Assembly: GCA_018296165.2 (NCBI GenBank)
Contig: JACKQL020000002.1
Location: forward strand, 744,001-808,000
DNA length: 64,000 bases
Reading direction: 5' to 3'
Source: Termitomyces sp. T153
Lineage: Eukaryota; Basidiomycota; Agaricomycetes; Agaricales; Lyophyllaceae
The position numbers and the translations under genes are program-made. The notes under the pieces were generated by a model. The model was not told the DNA's origin. It searched no databases and worked only from the letters and a program-made list of their open reading frames with translations. This document shows, one piece after another, positions 46,342 to 58,178 of the stretch (positions are counted from its first letter, which is position 1; every line of letters begins with the position of its first letter).

Positions 46342-47914
46342 TTATGTCACACTGGATGCAGTATTGAAATTGAGTGCCGACAAATGATATCTTGGATAAG
46401 TCAACTCCATCGAATACTTTGGGTCACGCAGGTTGAGCATGAGCCTGTTAATCATCGTGCTTGACACTCTGCAGCCAATTGTGAGATGATTGGTATTAGA
46501 CAAGTAAGCAGGAGCAGACATACATAGTAGCAAGGGTTGCGGTAGAACCCCGTTGATAACCCTGGAGGGGTAGTTAGTACTTCGATAACTGGAGGCAGAT
46601 GTAAGAAATATTGACAGGAAAAACCTACAGGGAAAGTGAGTAGTGGTCAGAAGATCAAAGAGTATAATTCACACGAAATGTGACAACAGTCACGAGTTCG
46701 ACAACTACCATGATTCTGCAATGACGTGTCAATCTCTCAGTCATGAAACACCGGTAGTACCGCTTGCCCAAAGTATATTGCACCTAGGGTAGATGAGCCT
46801 TAAAAGGACACTCATGCAGAAAGCATACCGTCGCATAGGAGAACTTTGAATAAAGACCTACTACGAACCCTATCCCCCCGACTCCATGATCGATACATGG
46901 TCATACTGAAAATCAGGACATCGAACAGAAGCATCCCAATCCACGCATTTGCGAGGCCTATTTATAAACGACGGAAGATTGAATCATACAATAAATCTTA
47001 TGATTTCAATGAAAGAGACGAACGGTTTGCACTGGCGTGGGCATGAGCCAACTCGGGTTCAGGAAAGAAGCTTATTGTGCTACTCACTTATCGCGACCTA
47101 GCGCTGGGATACAGGCTATTTGGGGATCGATGACAGCTGCAGTAGCGTCGTGTTCGGCAGTCACCGACCACTGACAGGACAATTGAGGGATTTCCATGGC
47201 AGGAAGCAAAAACGAAAATTTACTGTGCCAAAGATGATCACTGCAAGCCCGCATGCACAGGTGAACAGAAGCACTCGTAAGTTTCGATCATACAGCGCAT
47301 AGGTCCGTATTATGAGGAGTACTGATGCATAGCACTTTATGATCAATTGATAGGAGGGTGGGCGGTGCACATACTTCCGACAATAACTTGAATAATCACT
47401 ATGAGATATTGATGATAGACGGCGAGTGAAGCGCATCTAGTGGTAAGCAGAATTACGAGAAGCTTTTTGCGTATGAAGATGCTCAAACTCACATCTGACG
47501 TTCGCCATTCGTTGAGTATACAAAACTATGTAGAGTAAGATGGCAAATACCTTGACCTTGTCCGATGATACAGGCATCCAAAAGTCTCGAACAATTGCAG
47601 GAATATGGCCGAAAAGACTCAAGTAGCGATTGAGGTAGAAGAAGGTAGAGGTCCACGAGAGTGATCGTGTGGACCAAAATCGGTCAATTTCTGCAGGCAG
47701 CGTCAACGCGTAGTCATAGTACAGTAGAGCTGTCAGGGTGTCTGAATGGGTTGGAGGCCAGGAGGAACAGCAAGGTACATACTAAATGAGACGAGATCGA
47801 TGTAATTATTGCTATTTCTGCAGAATAATCATATCAGCAGATGGGATGGCTCAAAAAGGATCCCGAGTCTGCATACAGTTGTGAGCGGATGGATGCTGCA
47901 GCATCATTGACCAT
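46342..47914 (-). CDS. DUF6533-family multi-pass membrane protein
   Basis: Member of a large, functionally unknown Agaricomycete family of predicted seven-helix membrane proteins. The start MVNDAAASIRSQL (ATG at 47912-47914) joins across an intron to NSNNYIDLVSF and then LYYDYALTLPAEIDRFW, the DUF6533 hallmark. Next come WTSTFFYLNRYLSLFGHIP, an exon with CASLAVYHQYLIVIIQVIVG, LLIIRTYALYDRNLRVLLF, then (47000-46860) LANAWIGMLLFDVLIFSMTM and YRSWSRGDRVRSRSLFKVLL. The last part has STMINRLMLNLRDP and ends at TAA 46342-46344. At least eight short introns; I did not fix all junctions, especially between 47560 and 47440 and around 46700-46560. All expected family segments are present in order, so it is probably intact. 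Confidence 0.8.
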
Positions 47915-48438
47915 TGGGAGGCCTCAATTTCAAACACAGTCAGTGTCCAAGATCTTGGCCAGTTATAATTTATACATCGTCGGATATGGCAGTGTAATGG
48001 CCAATATAAATTATATCAAGTTATGACCGTGCATCGAGACCTGTAGAAGTATCATGTCACGCTCGGGGACACCCTCGATAGCTGTTTCCTTCCATACACG
48101 GTCGTGCGTCAATCGACCGTTTTTTCTCGCCCGTTCGCGCGTGTTTGAGTATTTGTTTCAGACCTCGATCCCGGTTTGGTCAATTATGAGGGTCCCAAAC
48201 GTGATCAGCCACAATCGATGACAACTCACGCCTAATTTTGCGCGTCGTCTTTTGGTCCTTTTCTCGAATATAATCTCTTAGTCACCTAGGAGAACAATAA
48301 AGAGATATTGGCCCCGTGCCGATGCCGAGCACCAGCAACCTAGCAATGTTGGACTGTGTATTGAGGAAGCAGCAACTTGGCTTTCAAACATGTTCTCTCG
48401 AAGCTCCTCCTTGCTCTTTCTCATGGCAATAGCTGCTC
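47915..48438. other. Intergenic region at the edge of the repeat block
   Basis: Upstream region of the DUF6533 gene. Base composition is still ordinary with normal CpG content. No ORF with support. Confidence 0.4.
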
Positions 48439-48690
48439 TTGATGCCCCTCCTAGGCCTTATGTCTCATGTGAGCCTTTCAGCTTGCATTTTTGATCCGAT
48501 TCCTTCTCTCATTGATGCATCTTTTCTTTTACGTTCTGAGCTCCTCAAACTCGTCGAGAAGCAACGTTCGTGCTGGCCCGTCAACATCACGCTCAACTCA
48601 AAGACCAACAAGACTGAGCTTTGTACTGTCCTTTTGGATATTTGTCATGGTTTCACTACAACGCAGCCGTGAGCCCTGGTTCCGAGGTCT
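48439..48690 (+). pseudogene. Fragment of an unidentified repeated gene (5' part)
   Basis: The frame reads MPLLGLMSHVSLSACIFD ... LLRSELLKLVEKQRSCWPVN ... NKTELCTVLLDICHGFTTTQ and then stops. It looks like protein coding sequence cut off at the start of the repeat block. The end (GGTTTCACTACAACGCAGCC) recurs in decayed form at 52583 (GCTTTCACTATGATGCAGCC), so another copy or the displaced continuation lies there. I do not recognise the family. Confidence 0.4.
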
Positions 48691-48719
48691 ACGAAGTAGC
48701 CGAGGCTTTACTTCTTGAT

Positions 48720-49395
48720 ACTGTGCCCAAATTTTGTCTTCAAATTTTGTTCCCATGTGACCTTACATGTGATGTATAGCCAATGATATAGCCGGAGGCT
48801 GTCTTCAATTTTTGCTCCCTTCCGGCTACTTTTTTGCTGTGCACGTGATGTGAAACCAACAATATAGCCAGAGCTTGTCTTTAATTTTTGCTTTCTTCCA
48901 GTTACTTTTTTGCTGTGCACATGATGTGAAACCAACAATATAGCTGAAGCTTGTCTTTGATTTTTGCTTCCTTCTAGCTACTTTTTTGCTGTGTACATGA
49001 TGTGAAACCAATGATATAGCCAGAGCTTGTCTTCAATTTTTGCTCCTTCTTGTTACCTTTTTGCTGTGCACATGATGTGAAATCAATGATATAGCCAGAG
49101 CTTGTCTTCAATTTTTGCTCCCTTCTAGTTACCTTTTTGCTGTGCATGTGATGTGAAACCAACAATATAGCTGGAGGCTGTCTTCAATTTTTGTTTCCTT
49201 TCAGCTATCTTTTTGCTGTGTATGTGATGTGAAACCAACAATATAGCCAGAGCTTGTCTTTAATTTTTGCTCCTTTCTAGTCACTTTTTTGTTATGAATA
49301 TAATGTGAAACCAACAATATAGCTGAAGCTTGTCTTCAATTTTTGCTCCCTTCCAGTCATTTTTCTACTATACATGTGATGTGTATCCAATGATT
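48720..49395 (+). repeat. 76-bp minisatellite, about nine units
   Basis: The word GCTGTGCACGTGATGTGAAA, followed by CCAACAATATAGCC and GAGCTTGTCTTCAATTTTTG, recurs at about 48837, 48912, 48988, 49063, 49139, 49215, 49291 and 49366, a spacing of 75-76 bp; a first degenerate unit starts near 48745. Because 76 is not a multiple of three, the reading frame rotates. The minus-strand frames that seem to encode repeated HVHSKK peptides are by-products. Confidence 0.9.
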
Positions 49396-49574
49396 ACCTC
49401 CCCACTGACTTTTTTTATTGAATTTAATTTAATTTTTGCATATACTCTCACAGCAACATAGTATATAGGTGTAACAACAGCTCTGTAAGGTGGAGGCAAT
49501 ATTATGCTTGAAAGTTCCTGGTGTTTAGAAATTACTGCAATTGGGCAAATAAAATCACTTGATAAGTAGATGAT

Positions 49575-49930
49575 TAGCTTGACTGCACCAAGCAAAACCA
49601 AAGTCACATATCATGCTTTGTAAACTATTGCCGCAGCAACTGCTTTGGTAGTCATAATTGTGTTGATATTGCATGTGAATTATGCTCCCATGATGATCAG
49701 CTTGACCATGCCTAGCAAAGGCAAAGTCACATGCCATGCTTTGTAATCAATTGCTACAGCAACTGCTTTGGTAATCATCATTGTGTTGATATTGTACATG
49801 AACTATGCTCCCATGATAATAAGTTTGTCTGTGTCTAGCAAAGGCAAAGTCACATGCCATGCTTTATAATCTATTGCTGCAACAACTGCTTTAGTAATCA
49901 TCATTATATGTGAACTATTTCTATATATTA
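49575..49930 (+). repeat. 123-bp minisatellite, block 1 (about three units)
   Basis: AAGTCACAT..CATGCTTT followed by GTAATC.ATTGC..CAGCAACTGC recurs at 49601, 49724 and 49847 with a period of 123 bp; each unit ends with TATGCTCCCATGAT.AT.AG. Confidence 0.85.
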
Positions 49931-51735
49931 TGCAATGATGAATGTGGGAAAGTGGCTATGCATCTATTATATGTGACAACTTTTGGATTGTGCTGACTAA
50001 AATTTGTCAGTGCTGACAAATGCTGACAAATTAAACCCTTTTATGGTAATAAAATCTGACTTGGCTGTTTCACTGCTCTTGAGATGCATTTTTTCCAGAA
50101 AAAAAAACAGTAGACAACTTGGATAGATATGAACCATCCTTTGACTATGTGTGAAAGGTGCCAGACTTGATATTTTAGGCAATATTTAACTATTTTCAGC
50201 CTGACTTATGTGAAATGTACTGTCTTTTAATGCACCTTCTCAAGGAACACTTCTGGCTGTTCTTTGGGAAAGGAACATGTCCCATGCATGTATTTCTTAA
50301 CAAAGAAAGTTCAGACCAATGTATGACCAATGTATTTATGAGCAAAAATAGCTAAAGAAGTGGTATAAGATGTTTCTTTGACTCTTAAAAGCTTCTACTT
50401 ATTCTTTAAAAAGAAGAATAGTTTTCCTATGTATATCCCTAGGCAACCTATGGTTCCTGAAGAACTTTAAGAGGTTTATGACATACAGTATACTTTGACT
50501 ATAAATCTGACTTGAATTTGATTGCTGATAGCCTCTAACTTGGAATGTGTATCTTGTGATGTTAGGTGGTACCAACATTAAATTGTAAAATCAAATTCCT
50601 AACCAAACAAAGTGAGGCTATACTTGGACTGGAGTGCTGATAGCTGTATGCTAGCTTTCTGATTTCAAGATGTGTGTTCAGACTTGAAAGTGTGTATTCT
50701 TATAGTTTTATAGTAATCAGTTCTTATACCTTAGAGTCAACTTATTCCTGATCATCTCTATCTTCCCTGCTCTCAATGGATACTTGACTATATTATGACA
50801 GCCTCTAGAAAAGGATGGTGGGTTTAATTTACTATGCCAATGGAACTATTAGTGAAGAGAGAATTGAAGGTTGCTTTGAGATAGAAAAAGCCTTCAGAAG
50901 GCAGTATTAATATAGAATCCAGAAAGTTGATAGTTCTCTGTTAAGGGATTGCAACAGGATGTTTTCTGCTCACTACTATGACATATATGTATGTTTTAAT
51001 AGATTGGATTGCTACTAGATGTAGGCTAAGTCCTGATTCTGAGGATCCACATGGTTCCTGATTTGAAGGTGTATAGTTTGTGATTAGATGATTGTATATC
51101 AGATATATTGAGTTGAAGACAACAGATGAGTGATGCTTAATAAATCTTGGTTAGATAGAGTATTCAAAAGGGATTATTAAAACATTATCACCACTTCAAA
51201 AGAAAATCAAGTCAAAGGTCTGATTGCTAAGTATTAGTACCACTTGGTGATACCATAAGTGAGATTATAGATATCTCATTACTTAGACCACTTTCCCTAA
51301 TTTCTTTCTCTTTAGTATATTTTGGTGTCTAAAATGGTCAAACATGTTCTTCAAAGTGTATGAGTAAAAAGGAAACAGAAGGTGGAGGAAACTTTGATTC
51401 ATCAATCATAGTAAAGACTTACATTTACTGACATTGACAATGACAGGACTATCAACACATTGATAAAAAAAAGAAAGACCAAAATCAGCATGGTGAAAGA
51501 GATGAGTGGGAAAGCTCTATTTGTATGACAATCTTCATTATCTTATTTTGTTAAAGAACTCTTATTGATACAATGGAAGACCCAAGTGGACAGACTGAGG
51601 TTGGGTCTGGATCTCAGCCATTGGGTTGACAAAATACAAAGACCTAACCAAATATAATGAGGTTGGGTCTAGATGTCAGCATTGAGTTGACAAAATTTAA
51701 AGACCTAACTGAACATAGTGAGGTTGAGTCTGGGA
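49931..51735. other. AT-rich, CpG-free spacer without genes
   Basis: A 1.8-kb stretch, AT-rich and with practically no CG dinucleotide. Near 51590-51735 a short phrase (GAGGTTGGGTCTGGAT.TCAGC.ATTGGGTTGACAAAAT..AAAGACCTAAC) occurs two to three times in tandem, about 65 bp apart. No coding signal. Confidence 0.5.
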
Positions 51736-51737
51736 CT

Positions 51738-52020
51738 TAATTGTAGCTTGTGCTCCCATGATAATTGGCTTGTCTGCCACATGTCATGCTTTGTAATCTA
51801 TTGTTGCAGCAACTGCATTAGTAATCATCATTGTATTAACATTGCATGTGAATTATTGCTTCCATGATGATTGGTTTGTCTGCACCAAAGCAATGTCAAA
51901 GTCATATGCCATGCTTTGTATCTATTGTTGCAGCACCTGCATTGGTAATCATCATTGTGTTGAGATTGCATGTGAACTATGCTCCCATGATGATCAGCTT
52001 GTCCACCATATGTCAATGCA
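51738..52020 (+). repeat. 123-bp minisatellite, block 2 (about two units)
   Basis: The same unit as the block at 49575-49930: CATGCTTTGTA.TCTATTGTTG followed by CAGCA.CTGCATT.GTAATCATCATTGT at 51785 and 51910 (period about 125 bp). It is separated from block 1 by 1.8 kb of unrelated sequence. Confidence 0.8.
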
Positions 52021-52459
52021 CACCCTGTCAATGTGTAGCAACATCTTAATGAAGCATTCACTTACAGTTACTCTGCTAGGACTTCCAGTTGAAGTGCATG
52101 TCAAATCATTGTCTGACATGCTATTGCAAGATGAACAATGAACAAACATGTTTTTAATCATCATTCTAAATGCATTATGAGTTTTGCTTTCCTTTTGTAT
52201 TTTCTACTGATTTTTTACATGTCTTTTCATTTCTTTCAGTTCATTTTTTGTTCTATATAATAATGTTCCACTACCCTACATGTGCAGCTTAGTGCTGGCA
52301 ACAGTTTTTTTCCTCTCATACCTTTTACCAATTTAGTGTAAGAAAAAATGTTTTTATTAAGAAGTTATTGTTCTACTGTTCTCTTCCTAACTAAGTGATC
52401 AGCAACCCATTGTATGTAGATCTCAGACCTTCCATGTGTCACAACAGCCCATCCTCAAT

Positions 52460-52730
52460 GGTTGGTTTTACTGGAAACATGATCATATTATATCCACAAC
52501 TCTCACTTCATGCCAGCCTCCAGGTCCAGCATGGATATCATTGTCAATTTTGAGAATATTCTCTGTGGAAAACATTTGTCATGCTTTCACTATGATGCAG
52601 CCATAAGCCCTGGTTTGTTTTACTGGTGATATGATCATATTTATGTCCACAACTCTCACTTCATGCCAGCCTCCAGGTCTAGCATAGATATCATTGTCCA
52701 TTTTGAGAATATTTTCTGTGGAAAAACAGG
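52460..52730 (+). repeat. Duplicated ~150-bp segment
   Basis: GATCATATTATATCCACAAC and the following CTCTCACTTCATGCCAGCCTCCAGGTC.AGCAT.GATATCATTGTC.ATTTTGAGAATATT.TCTGTGG occur at about 52482 and again at about 52630 with few differences. The sequence between the copies includes the block resembling 48645-48682. Confidence 0.75.
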
Positions 52731-53124
52731 GTATCTGGGTATCTGGTATGTTGCTTTGAGGGCACTTACAGCAAAAGTCCAGGAGAGCAGTTGTAGGATT
52801 ACTAGCTCCAGTAGGTGATCCACTCTTTTCCAATTTTTTTTGTGTTCATGCAAGAATCTAGGTCTTGTCATAACTGTCACTCTAGATGAGATGAGCTAGA
52901 TCCTCATTTCATGCAATATTCCCAGTCACAGAATTTTTAAATGCTCCTATGAATCCATCTTCACTTGCAATACCTGAGTTGCCAATGCTTATGCTTAAAT
53001 TGCACATCATGGGATCAACCATAGCTCATCTTAGGCTAGTACTGTTTCAGGTCAATTGTTTTGAAATACATCATCAAGTTATATGTTTACTCAGTGCAAA
53101 GTATGTGCTGCTTATTCTGCTTGA

Positions 53125-53645
53125 CCCATGAAGAAGTTAAGCATGTCACCAAGAGGCTTGTTACTATTGTTTTGTTGCATTATATCCTCACTCATTGACT
53201 CCACACCCTTCCTTTGCATTTCACCTGCACCTAGATTAATCTGGATGGCAAACCAAAACCAAAAAAAGTCAAAGCTTCTCTTGGTGCTAGTAAGCTCCTT
53301 CTTTGCATAGCTTCTCTCTCACAAAGTTCCTTTGCTATTTTTAGCTAGCCACAAGCCAAGCAGTGATGCTGCTTTAGCACTTCTTGGCCAAGTCAATGCC
53401 ATGCTTGAGGCTGTACTGCTAGCTGATGATCCCAACCTTATTTCCCATGCTGATCTTGAGAAGAATTGAGAGGCTGTTGAGCTTGCAGCTTAGCAGCAGC
53501 TCTTTTCCCTTGACATCACCTTCCATACTTTCAAGCTGATCTTGGATTGTCTCAACCACCTTAATAAGGCTTTGGGCCCCTCTGAAGTTGATAATACTGG
53601 TGCCTTGCTTGGCAAACTTAATGTTGCTGCTGAGGTAAGCCTTCT
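53125..53645 (+). pseudogene. Fragment of an unidentified repeated gene (later part)
   Basis: After AGCTAGCCACAAGCC the plus strand reads SSDAALALLGQVNAMLEAVL, LADDPNLISHADLEKN, stop, EAVELAA, stop, QQLFSLDITFHTFKLILDCL, NHLNKALGPSEVDNTGALLG, KLNVAAE, followed by a donor-like GTAAGC. Two stops in an otherwise continuous helical frame point to a decayed gene. Upstream (53225-53290) a basic stretch GKPKPKKVKASLGASK is in frame with it or nearly so. Family not recognised. It may belong with the fragment at 48439-48690. Confidence 0.4.
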
Positions 53646-53987
53646 TTTCCTTTTCTAATCACCTTCTCTTCCCTAACCCATTCTTTAAGTCTTTAGCTGA
53701 TGATTCCAACATGGAAGTCATCAGTTCTGAGACCAGTGCCAAAATTTCCATGAACCTATCAATTGCTCCCTCAGTGTAATCATCAGTGTTGCCTCTGCCT
53801 TAACTAGCTTTAATTATGTCCCTTTTGTATCCCTTACTTCATGTACCCTCCAATTAATGCCATATTACTCAAAATTGTGTGAATCTTAAGTTTTTGACTT
53901 ATTTTTCTAAGCTTTATTCTTAAGTCCATCAATCTCCAAGGTTATTGCCCTGAACACTCAATTTATGATCTGATTGCTCATGGAGCT

Positions 53988-55330
53988 CTATTGATCCAAA
54001 TGATATGGCTGGTATGGCTTTATCAGAAGGTTTTTGGATTTCTTCCTTAGCTTTTTCAACTTAGCTGGTGTAATATCTACCCAATGCTGTAGGCCTTGAG
54101 GTAGTACCAATTGCTTTTGAGCTTTATAGTGTACAACCCTGAATGCTGCTATCCTGGTCTGCCAAACTGACTCATCCAGCTCTGCCACAATATAATTACC
54201 ACCTCTGGTTTTGGCAATGACTACTATAGGCCCATAAAACTATGGTAACATTTTGGCACTAAGTGAGCTTTCATTGACTATGTTTTGTACCAAGACTTAG
54301 TCCAAGGATTCAAAATTGAAGTCTTTGATTAAGAGTTATGCTCCTCTGCAAACTTCAATGCCCACTGGAGTTTGTCTTTCCCAACTCATTTCCTCATTTC
54401 CTCCATATGCTGATGGTGCTTGGCTAAGGCCCTAGCATGATAACCAATTAACTCTTCTGTAGATAATGGCCCTTCTGGCAAGAGCCTCAGTGACCATGAA
54501 GTATGGTGAACATCCAAATCTCTGCCAGATAGTAATGTGATCACTCCACATTACATGAAAGAAGAACTAAAACTATTGTGTGTGATCCTCACAAGCTTTG
54601 AACAAAGCCTGCCTGACATCCCAGTGTGGCCTTTCAATTCTGCCATTGGCTGGGGAGTTGTAAGGAGAGATGGCAATGCCTCTAATTCTATATTTACTTT
54701 TCAACTAAGCTGTGACTTTCTTGAATTGACCAGCATTATTTGTGATGATTTCAGAAATGCAGCTCTAGTGACAGATCACATCTTCAAACAACCATTGGCC
54801 AATTGTTTTATAGTTCTCTTTGCACAAGGGCCACCCTTCCATCCAAGAAGACAATGCACACTTGCCATGGACAATGTACTTGCAGCCAGTTGATGCTGCA
54901 GTCATTGCATGGTATCAATGTGGATTGTTTGGAAGATTGAGGGTGTATAGGTCACAGTGGGAGCTCTGTTTACAACTGTCTTTTGACATATCTAACAGTT
55001 GTGATAAGTCCCAACATACCACTGAATATTTCCATCAATTCCTGGCCACCAGAATCATTCTTGTATTAACATTTTGGTTGCATAAGCTCTCCTATGCCCT
55101 AAGGCATCATGGGCTGATTCAAGCATAAACATTCATCTATTGATATTGACTACTAGCTTATGCCTGGCCTCATAATTGTGCTTGTACAGTCTCTCCTTTG
55201 TATCAAAGAAGAACTGTCTTGCAAACCTCTTGAACTTGTCTGGGTCCCAACTCTGCAAACCTTCAGGTTCTTTGCTTGGGTCTTATAGCCAACTTTGTAC
55301 AATTGGTAGCAAATCATCCCACTGTTCACT
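53988..55330 (-). pseudogene. Gypsy integrase, heavily decayed
   Basis: The zinc-binding H2C2 part reads SAHDALGHRGAYATKMLIQE, stop, FWWPGIDGNIQWYVGTYHNC, with ICQ after a stop (about 55120-54990). It is followed by decayed core sequence with many stops and a C-terminal piece GGNYIVAELDESVWQTRIAA ... PYQPYHLDQ (54230-53988) typical of the post-core GPY/F-like region. Several stops could come from CGA to TGA or CAG to TAG changes. Confidence 0.75.
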
Positions 55331-55393
55331 CTTACCACCTTTCCTATGCTCTAGGTAGGCTTGTAAGTTTGCTTCTTTGTCCTCCTCAGTATC

Positions 55394-56278
55394 TTATGTA
55401 GGTAACAGAAGCTGAGAGAGAAATAGTACTGCAACAGGATCCATTCTGGATGTCTGCTGCTGACTTAGAACTGCCTTCCTAAGCTCCACTTCTTGAGACC
55501 TTGCTCTATTAAGTCCTTTTTCAAAGTCTGATACTTTATAGGCTACTGCATGCAGATAGCCACCTCTAGTATCAATTTGATCTGCAAATCTTTCAAGTGC
55601 TAAGGGTTCCCACTCCTCCCAACCTGGTTCATTGTTGGTTTTAGCTGGATATTCAAAGTGCATAGTCTTTGAGTTGTCCACCAACTCTGGATTAACAGGT
55701 GGGTACTCCTCATGTCCTGGCTGCTTGAGCCTCCTAGACAGGCCATCAACACTAAAGGTTTTTCCTGGCCTATGCCTCAAAGTAAAATGATAGAGTAGTA
55801 CATCCTCAATCCATCTCATGATGGTGGCATTAGGTCCTACTCCAGGATTGCTTAGCATTCCCTTCAAATACTTGGCATCTGTCTCTACTACAAGCTTCTT
55901 ACAACCAGCTAGCCAATACCTATTAGCTTGCAAAGCCTTCATCAAACCATATAGTTCTCTTTCAGATTGTGAGAATCTTGCCTCCCTCTCATTCAAGGTG
56001 ATGGATCCTAGCTTAGCACAAGTGCATTGCTTAGGATTGTCTGGAGCTTTCTTGAATATTCCAAAGCCCACTGCCATCCAAGAAGTGTCAACTGATAGGA
56101 CCACTGCCCCTCCTGACTCATAGTGAAGTGGATTCAGAGGTGCACTTGTAGCTTTTTCAATTGAGCCATTGCTGACTGCTGTTCCTCTCCCCAAACAAAT
56201 GGTGTGTGGTTTTTGAGTCAATTTGTTGATGGGTGCAGCCACTTTGGCAGTCCTTAATGAACATCCTAAAGGTACCAC
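55394..56278 (-). pseudogene. Gypsy RNase H domain (294-codon open frame)
   Basis: Carries GGAVVLSVDTSWMAVGFGIF, NEREARFSQSERELYGLMKA, LVVETDAKYLKGMLS and FTLRHRPGKTFSVDGLSRR: the catalytic acidic residues of the RNase H fold, with the Ty3/Gypsy SQSERELYG and VDGLSR signatures. Open over 294 codons although the element as a whole is broken. Confidence 0.85.
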
Positions 56279-56289
56279 AAGTACCTAGA

Positions 56290-57081
56290 AAAGCTCTGAC
56301 ATCTGACTTATCCTGGCAATCACCCTACTCCATAACAATGGCCAACTGCTTGGTCTCAGGTTTTTGTCCTTCATAGGAACACCTGTGTCCAATCACTACA
56401 ATTTCACCTGCACAGACTACTGACTTTTTCCCAGAGAAAGTTCCTCCAGCATATTTGATTCTTTATAACACTTTGTATACATTCTGCAGATGTTCCTATA
56501 CAAATCTCCTAATGCCTGGATTTTCTGGGATAACCTCATAGCCTCCATCTGGCAATTCATACCTGTGAGGTGGACCTCTGATTGGCACATCATCAATATA
56601 TGGCCAAGTTACATGAGGTATCTCATCTTTCAAGATGAAGGTAATGTCATCATGAAAGATTGGTACTGAATTTGTCCAGCCCATTGGCAGGGTTACCAAT
56701 CTTAGAGCACCAAAGGGTGTTTGAAAGGTGGTATAGTCCCTAGACTTCACATCCAACACTCTCTCATCATATCCCACATACAAGTCAAAGATTCCTTTAC
56801 AAGCTCTGCCAGTAAAGTGACTAGCTAACTCTTCAGTTGCTAGTGGCAACTTAGAATGTGCTATGGTCACTTTGTTTAAAGGTTCCAAGCTGTGACTATC
56901 CTCAAACTCTCACCATTCTTTTTCAATACTGTGACTCACTGGGATCTGTATGAAGAGTGGATGGCTCATACACTCCTGCCTCAATTTTCTGCTTTATCAT
57001 CTGGCAGATTTCATCTCTGAGTCCAGGAGCAATGGGAATGTTCTTTGATACCCAGAGAGTGTGAGGAATTTCTGGCATCAC
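56290..57081 (-). pseudogene. Gypsy reverse transcriptase
   Basis: From 57081 downward: PEIPHTLWVSKNIPIAPGLR, EAGVYEPSTLHTDPSESQY, two frameshifts near 56950 and 56885, then EPLNKVTIAHSKLP, FQTPFGALRLVTLPMGWTNS and TWPYIDDVPIRGP. The YIDD box is the catalytic metal-binding motif and is preserved. The frame ends near 56496. Confidence 0.85.
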
Positions 57082-58178
57082 TGTCATGACCCACTCCTAG
57101 ACCTTTGGACCTCCTCCCAAGCCACCCTGCTTTTATGGAGCTCCCCTCCAACATCCCCTCAACTCACCCCAACCCTTGTTCACCCAAGGCACCTGCCCTA
57201 GCTATCTCTGATGCTCTTCTAGAAAACTCCAACAACCTTCTGGCAAATCCCAGCATGACCTCTGCAGGCCTCCTCAGTTCTCCCCCTTCTCTATGAGGCC
57301 TCCAAGCCTCTCTGACATCTCCCCTAAGCCTCTCTGACATCTTTTCTGACTCAGGCATGCATCATTAGCTTGTCCTCATGACCCACTCAACCCCTCTGGA
57401 ACTTCTTGATGACTATGGAGCAGACCATGTTCCCATCAGTTCTCATCAGAACATCAATGAAGCCTGCCCTCTGATCAGAACCAACACCTGTCAACCCTGT
57501 GCAGCTCCAACAAGTCCCACCATTGCACCTCCAATCCCTGGAGGAGTCTAGTAGTCAGTATATAAGTTGTAGAGTATCTAGTCTTAATATTGCTTTACTT
57601 GGTTACTTGTGTCTTGTGTTTCCTCTCTGTTATGTTTTCTGGTCTTCTTTCTATTCCAGTTTCTAGTCTCAATCTATCTCTTTCTCAGTTCTGTCTTATC
57701 TTGATTCTGTCTCATTTTGTCCATCTCTGTTTCCTTTATTGTTCCTAAGTTCCTTTCCACTCTGATGTCATTACAAACTCCATGCATACACTACAATCCT
57801 CCAAACATTTCTAAGTTAACTCCAGACCTCACTCCACCACTCCATGCTTAGCCCTGGCACCCATCATCCATAATTGATCCCCCACCAAACTCCAGCTCTG
57901 CTTCCATCAACTGTGTAGCCTCTGCTTGCCCCACAGACTATACATTTGCCTACAGACTTGTACCTGATGCCCTTCCAAGCCCAATGTTTATTGTATCTGG
58001 TCTTAGACTTCCTAAGACCACCCCAGACTTGCTCAGACCACTCCCCTCAGCTTCCCCTTCACAAGTATCTAAAGTCCAAACCTCCCTGGAGCACTAGGTT
58101 ATAAGCACAGGACCTCATGTCTGCCTAGTAAGGACTTGCCCAGTTAAGCTAAGCCCCTGTGGTCAGCAGAACCTGATA
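57082..58178 (+). repeat. Solo LTR (1097 bp) nested in the Gypsy pol gene
   Basis: Starts TGTCATGACCCACTCC and ends GTCAGCAGAACCTGATA. It is flanked on both sides by the same five bases ATCAC (57077-57081 and 58179-58183), a perfect target site duplication. Internal landmarks shared with the LTR at 3987-5153: GTAGTCAGTATATAAG, CTAGTCTTAATATTGCTT and, near the end, CTGCCTAGTAAGGACTTGCC. No internal element sequence is present, so it formed by recombination between two LTRs. It has almost no CG. Its plus orientation is opposite to the host element. Confidence 0.92.

Noticed and set aside
48708..49165. Minus-strand ORFs with repeated HVHSKK/FTSCAQQKS peptides
   Set aside because: They are translations of the 76-bp minisatellite, whose period is not a multiple of three, so no continuous repeat protein exists.
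54537..54893. 118-codon plus ORF
   Set aside because: It is antisense to the decayed integrase of the minus-strand Gypsy element and has no support of its own.
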